From PLGF01 sp052139695 (GTDB lineage Bacteria > Verrucomicrobiota > Verrucomicrobiia > Limisphaerales > Palsa-1400), in contig JBKQWF010000217.1 of NCBI GenBank assembly GCA_052139695.1, positions 5,908 through 69,907 on the forward strand: a stretch of 64,000 nt of DNA, given 5' to 3'. The notes under the pieces are model-generated. The model was not told the DNA's origin. It saw only the letters and a list, made by a program, of their open reading frames with translations, and made no database searches. Each line of letters opens with the position of its first letter. Position 1 is the stretch's first letter. Positions 60,846-64,000 of this stretch are shown here, piece by piece. A program made the position numbers and the translations under genes.

Positions 60846-62855
60846 TCAATACTGCAGGTTTTGGAGGTATTTTAGGCTTTCGTCCACCTGCCGCATCGCG
60901 GTCGCCGCCTCGTCTTCAATGTAATAGCGTTTCACTCCGGCGCGGCGCGCGGCCACCAGCACGGCCGGCCAATTCACTTTTCCCTGCCCGAGCGCGACGC
61001 TCGATTCCTCCGGCGCGGAGCCGGATAGATTGCCTTGGGTATTTTTGTCCAAATCCTTCAGGTGCATGAGGGGAAAGCGCGTGGGATATTTTTCCAACAG
61101 CGCCACGGGATTTTGCCCCGGATGAACGATCCAAAAAACGTCCATTTCATAATTCACGCTCTCCGGTTGCGTGTTCCGCACCAGCGTGTCAAAGAGTGTG
61201 CCGTCGGCGGAAGGCTGGAATTCATATCCATGCGGGTGATAGCAGAATTCCAGGCCGGCGGCGCGCAAGGACGCGCCCCAGCGATTGAAATCCTGCGCGG
61301 CCTTCTGCTCATCCTGGGCCGTGAATTTCTCCCCGTGTGGAATCCAGGGACAAATGACGTATTTCGCTCCGAGCGCTTTGGCGTTGTGGATGGCCGCGTC
61401 CATTTTTCCCCCCAGCTCATCGTAGGGCGTCACGATGGCGCCGCAACGCAACTGAACTTTGTTCAACTGCTCCCGCAAATTCTCCGCGCTCAGGCCATAC
61501 AAGCCCGGCACCTCGACCTCCTCAAACCCCAAATCACGGACCTTGGCCAGAGTGCCAGCCAGGTCGCCGGCCATTTCACGGCGAAAGCTATAAAGCTCCA
61601 GCCCTAAAGGCCGGTCGGAAAGCTCCAGCGAACCCTTTTCCCCGGCGGGCACTTGCAGCCACACGTCCACCCGCGGCACTTCCCAATTGTAAGGTTTGTC
61701 AAGAATATCCATTCTCCCGTCGCCGTTTAAATCCGCCACCCGCGCTTCGTGAAAGCCAATGCCGGTGGCAAAAACTGTTTTGCGAAAATTCCCCTTGCCG
61801 TCCCCATAGAAAATCCAGGCCGTGGCGTTGGGATTGTCCGGTGTTTTGCTCGATTCCGTCCATTTGGCCATTTCCGCCGCGAAAATGTCCAGGTTGCCGT
61901 CGCCGTCGATGTCGGCCACTTGCAAGCTGTGTCCGTGAATCATGTCGCGGTCCAGGAGATTGTGCCCGACCCAGTCGGAAGACTTTTCCGGGTTGCCCGC
62001 GCATTCATACCAACGGAGCGGGCCCGTGCCGTCGCCGGGCGCGATGACCACTTGCGGGTATTTGCCGGGCTTGAAGCGGCCCACCGCCAGCCGTCCGCCC
62101 ATGGGCCCGATTTGAATGGGATCGAATTTCGTCCCGCCGCGATGTTTGAACCAGAGATTGCCGGCCAGCAAGTCAACTTGGCCATCATTGTCGATGTCAA
62201 ACGCGACCGTTCCTTCGGCATACTGAAACTCTGTCTTGCGGCCGCCTTCGCCCGCTTCCCCGGAGAAAATCTCGGTCAATCGCCACGAGGTCGCTGTCTC
62301 AGGGTTGTCGGGAATTTCCGCCAGAAAAAGCTTCTTCGCGCCTTGATTCCAAAAGGCCAGTTGCGGCTTGCCCTTTCCCAGAAAATCGCCAAACGCCTGG
62401 TCGTGGTGCTGGGTCGCTCCGCCCTTCTTGATGATGTGGCGTTTCCAGGGAACTTTGGGATCAAAGTTCGGGTAGGGGTTTTCCCACCACCAAACCTCGC
62501 TGCTTTGCCAATCGCCGCCAAAGACAATGTCGGGGTTTCCATCGCCGTTGATGTCCAAAACAACGCCGCCCGCTTCCACGGTCAGAAAATCAGGATCGAT
62601 GACGTAGCGGTCCCAACCAGTGCCCGTTCGGCGATACCAAACGAGGGCTGGCGCGACGTGGCGGAAACTGAGAACAAAATCATTGGTCCCGTCCCTGTCC
62701 AGGTCAGCCACGATGGCCCCCGTCTGTTCGGTGGACGTTCCTGGCACGGGCAAATCTCCTGTCGCGCTTGATAAATGCTTCCAGTGCGGGTCAGCAGCCT
62801 GCGCCGCGAAAGCGCCGAGGGCCAGCGCCACAAAGATCGTTGAACGAAATGTCAT
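60846..62855 (-). CDS. FG-GAP/VCBS beta-propeller fused to a sugar phosphate isomerase/epimerase-type TIM barrel
   Basis: The 669-residue exported protein (ATG at 62855; 62870 and 62882 are alternatives) has a signal peptide (FVALALGAFAAQA). Calcium-loop repeats follow (VADLDRDGTNDFVL, LDINGDGNPDIVFG, ADIDGDGNLDIFAA, ADLNGDGRMDILD) to about residue 410. The rest is an AP-endonuclease-2/xylose-isomerase-like TIM barrel: LGLELYSFRREMAGDLAGTL, LGFEEVEVPGLYGLSAENLR, VNYEMDVFWIVHPGQNPVAL and YYIEDE. The fusion would place a periplasmic sugar isomerase on an integrin-like propeller. The substrate is unknown. Confidence 0.85.
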   Translation of the reverse strand: MTFRSTIFVALALGAFAAQAADPHWKHLSSATGDLPVPGTSTEQTGAIVADLDRDGTNDFVLSFRHVAPALVWYRRTGTGWDRYVIDPDFLTVEAGGVVLDINGDGNPDIVFGGDWQSSEVWWWENPYPNFDPKVPWKRHIIKKGGATQHHDQAFGDFLGKGKPQLAFWNQGAKKLFLAEIPDNPETATSWRLTEIFSGEAGEGGRKTEFQYAEGTVAFDIDNDGQVDLLAGNLWFKHRGGTKFDPIQIGPMGGRLAVGRFKPGKYPQVVIAPGDGTGPLRWYECAGNPEKSSDWVGHNLLDRDMIHGHSLQVADIDGDGNLDIFAAEMAKWTESSKTPDNPNATAWIFYGDGKGNFRKTVFATGIGFHEARVADLNGDGRMDILDKPYNWEVPRVDVWLQVPAGEKGSLELSDRPLGLELYSFRREMAGDLAGTLAKVRDLGFEEVEVPGLYGLSAENLREQLNKVQLRCGAIVTPYDELGGKMDAAIHNAKALGAKYVICPWIPHGEKFTAQDEQKAAQDFNRWGASLRAAGLEFCYHPHGYEFQPSADGTLFDTLVRNTQPESVNYEMDVFWIVHPGQNPVALLEKYPTRFPLMHLKDLDKNTQGNLSGSAPEESSVALGQGKVNWPAVLVAARRAGVKRYYIEDEAATAMRQVDESLKYLQNLQY

Positions 62856-62896
62856 AAGGCATGCAAACATGCAGCCCCGCAATAATCAAGCGCGCC

Positions 62897-63414
62897 TTAT
62901 CTTCCAAAGTGCTTCAGCGCCCGGATCGTCCATAAAACGGCGATGAACAAGAGAATTCCTCCCACTGGGACCAGCAAAATGCCCAGACCTGGATCGCCAG
63001 GAGTAAATGAACAGGCCGCCCAGAAAAAATCCCGCCGGCATCAGAACCGTCGCGGCAAGGAGCGTCGAGGACGCGAGACGCCTGGATGGACCGGGCCAGG
63101 CGGGAAGGGCGCCCAAGGCGGCGGCAAAGGCGAGGTTCACCAAGCCGAGCAACGTCCCGCGCGCGTGAGCCAGGGTCCACATCAAGCGGCGGGTTTCATT
63201 CGACACTTTCAGATAAGCCCCGACCTTGAAGCCATGCAACGATTCCAGGGCGAGACCGGGCTGTCAAAAATACGAGCAGCGCCCACCAGCCGGCTTGCAG
63301 GTGGCGTCGAATGAGCGGACCAGCCTCGCAGGGCGTGGCCGGCGGCAACGCCGGTGCCGGATTGCTTTTGTCTGTTGGCGTCGCCGGCTTTTGGGGACGG
63401 GCGGATGCTTTCAT
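62897..63414 (-). pseudogene. Small membrane protein gene with two frameshifts
   Basis: Three frames must be joined to read one sensible protein. From the ATG at 63414 the N-terminus runs to HLQAGWWALLVFLT. A shifted frame gives GLALESLHGFKVGAYLKVSN, then ETRRLMWTLAHARGTLLGLV and PAGFFLGGLFIY. A third frame gives GDPGLGILLVPVGGILLFIA and ALKHFGR, with its stop at 62897-62899. The shifts lie near 63262 and near 63000. The restored product has four transmembrane helices. It could be real decay or a sequencing error. Confidence 0.7.
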
Positions 63415-63575
63415 TCGGAAAGGACAACGGTATGCACCAATCTGATTCGCACTAAATCTGCATCCATGAGCAACAAGTAAATCTTGTTCAAAAACCTTCG
63501 GTAGGATTTTAATCTTGACGCATTCCTGTTATCATTGCCGCGCATGGAAACAATGGAACGCTTTCGAAGAACGCG

Positions 63576-63875
63576 ATGACTCGCAATGGCAAAATCGCCC
63601 GCCTCCCGCTGGCCATCCGTCAGCAACTCAACCTGCGCCTCCAAAACGGCGAGCTGGCCCAGGACCTCCCTCTCCTGGCTCAACCAGTTGCCCGAAGTCC
63701 AAGCCCTCCTCGCCGCCAAGCCCATCGACGAATCCAATCTCCGCCACCGGAAGCAGGGCGGTTATCTCGACAAGAGAAACAGGAGCGCATCCGTCAAGTC
63801 CTTGGCATCGGTGCGGAATACGGCCCCGGCGCCGCCCCGGAAAGCCTGCTTCCACCCAAACCTGAACCCAATTGA
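63576..63875 (+). pseudogene. DUF3486/Mu-type small DNA-binding gene with compensating frameshifts
   Basis: The start MTRNGKIARLPLAIRQQLNL matches small phage-like proteins of the MARxGKIARLPxxIRxxLNxRL type. The middle then continues only in the +1 frame: SWLNQLPEVQALLAAKPIDE, then NLRHRKQGGYLD. The original frame resumes at the C-terminus (ERIRQVLGIGAEYGPGAA) and ends at a normal stop. Two single-base changes near 63665 and 63770 therefore scramble a family-like protein. It lies next to a likely insertion sequence. Confidence 0.6.
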
Positions 63876-63937
63876 GCTAAGGGTCCGTGCATAAATAAAC
63901 GCTTCAACTAATGGATGGAATGGTGTAGGCTTCCTTC

Positions 63938-64000
63938 ATGGAAGCATCTGCGCAGGCGATTGAGCAGCGCTATGAGGCCCTTTCTCCTGTTCTGCATGAG
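63938..64000 (+). mobile_element. Start of a probable ISAzo13-type transposase gene, cut by the window end
   Basis: The ATG at 63938 opens a frame, MEASAQAIEQRYEALSPVLH, that runs to the end of the window. The N-terminal pattern QRYEALSPVLHE is the way ISAzo13-family transposases I know begin (xRYxxLxPxLDERxRR). Only 21 codons are visible, so the assignment is tentative. Confidence 0.45.

Noticed and set aside
1..64000. tRNA, rRNA and riboswitch genes
   Set aside because: I scanned intergenic regions by eye for cloverleaf-like and conserved leader motifs and found none I could support; a covariance-model search would be decisive.

Overview
The window is a gene-dense, GC-rich bacterial chromosome segment. 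The gene content points to the Verrucomicrobiota, probably a Pedosphaera/Limisphaera-like lineage. This is an inference from gene content, because no 16S gene is present. Supporting features are Tat-exported Gfo/Idh/MocA oxidoreductases, a DUF5009-type acyltransferase, an RHS remnant, ECF sigma factors, LPS (Kdo/heptose) genes, a DUF3863-like protein and GC-rich palindromic repeats between genes. I found no rRNA, tRNA or CRISPR array.

Region 1 (1-7.1 kb) is a possible cell-surface-signalling locus. A giant FecR-TPR-outer-membrane-barrel protein is divergent from a transposase-N-domain-like protein, an ECF sigma factor and two PepSY membrane proteins. Region 2 (6.9-11.5 kb) is accessory and decaying: a glycoside-hydrolase-like fragment, a frameshifted RHS tail coupled to a small membrane protein, then a minus-strand cluster of a TPR protein, an AhpD-like protein, a truncated outer-membrane protein and acetate kinase. 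Region 3 (11.7-19 kb) holds a universal stress protein, acylphosphatase, a metallophosphoesterase, a heptosyltransferase-like enzyme, Kdo hydroxylase, a HAD phosphatase with altered active-site residues, rpsT and cysS.

Region 4 (19.2-28.4 kb) is an exopolysaccharide operon: PAS histidine kinase, NtrC-type activator, membrane glycosyltransferase, outer-membrane barrel, Wzc-type tyrosine autokinase, Wza-type lipoprotein and a membrane FHA protein. Region 5 (28.4-35 kb) carries purH, htpX, a Tat-exported DUF3863-like protein, a receiver-PAS-histidine kinase and a convergent response regulator. Region 6 (35.2-41.1 kb) is an electron-bifurcation or beta-oxidation-type operon: an unusually long acyl-CoA dehydrogenase, an ETF-quinone-oxidoreductase-like flavoprotein with extra Fe-S cysteines, and ETF beta and alpha.

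Region 7 (41.4-58.4 kb) is mostly housekeeping and envelope genes: DUF5009 protein, prolyl oligopeptidase, Gfo/Idh/MocA oxidoreductase, rimO, uvrA, a fatty acid hydroxylase/sterol-desaturase-like protein, an RRM protein and a SNF2 helicase. They are separated by several palindromic repeats. Region 8 (58.8-60.8 kb) is a compact type II restriction-modification locus with a small DNA-binding protein and a 12-bp operator-like palindrome. Region 9 (60.8-64 kb) has an FG-GAP/sugar-isomerase fusion, two frameshifted genes and the start of a likely ISAzo13-type transposase running off the end.
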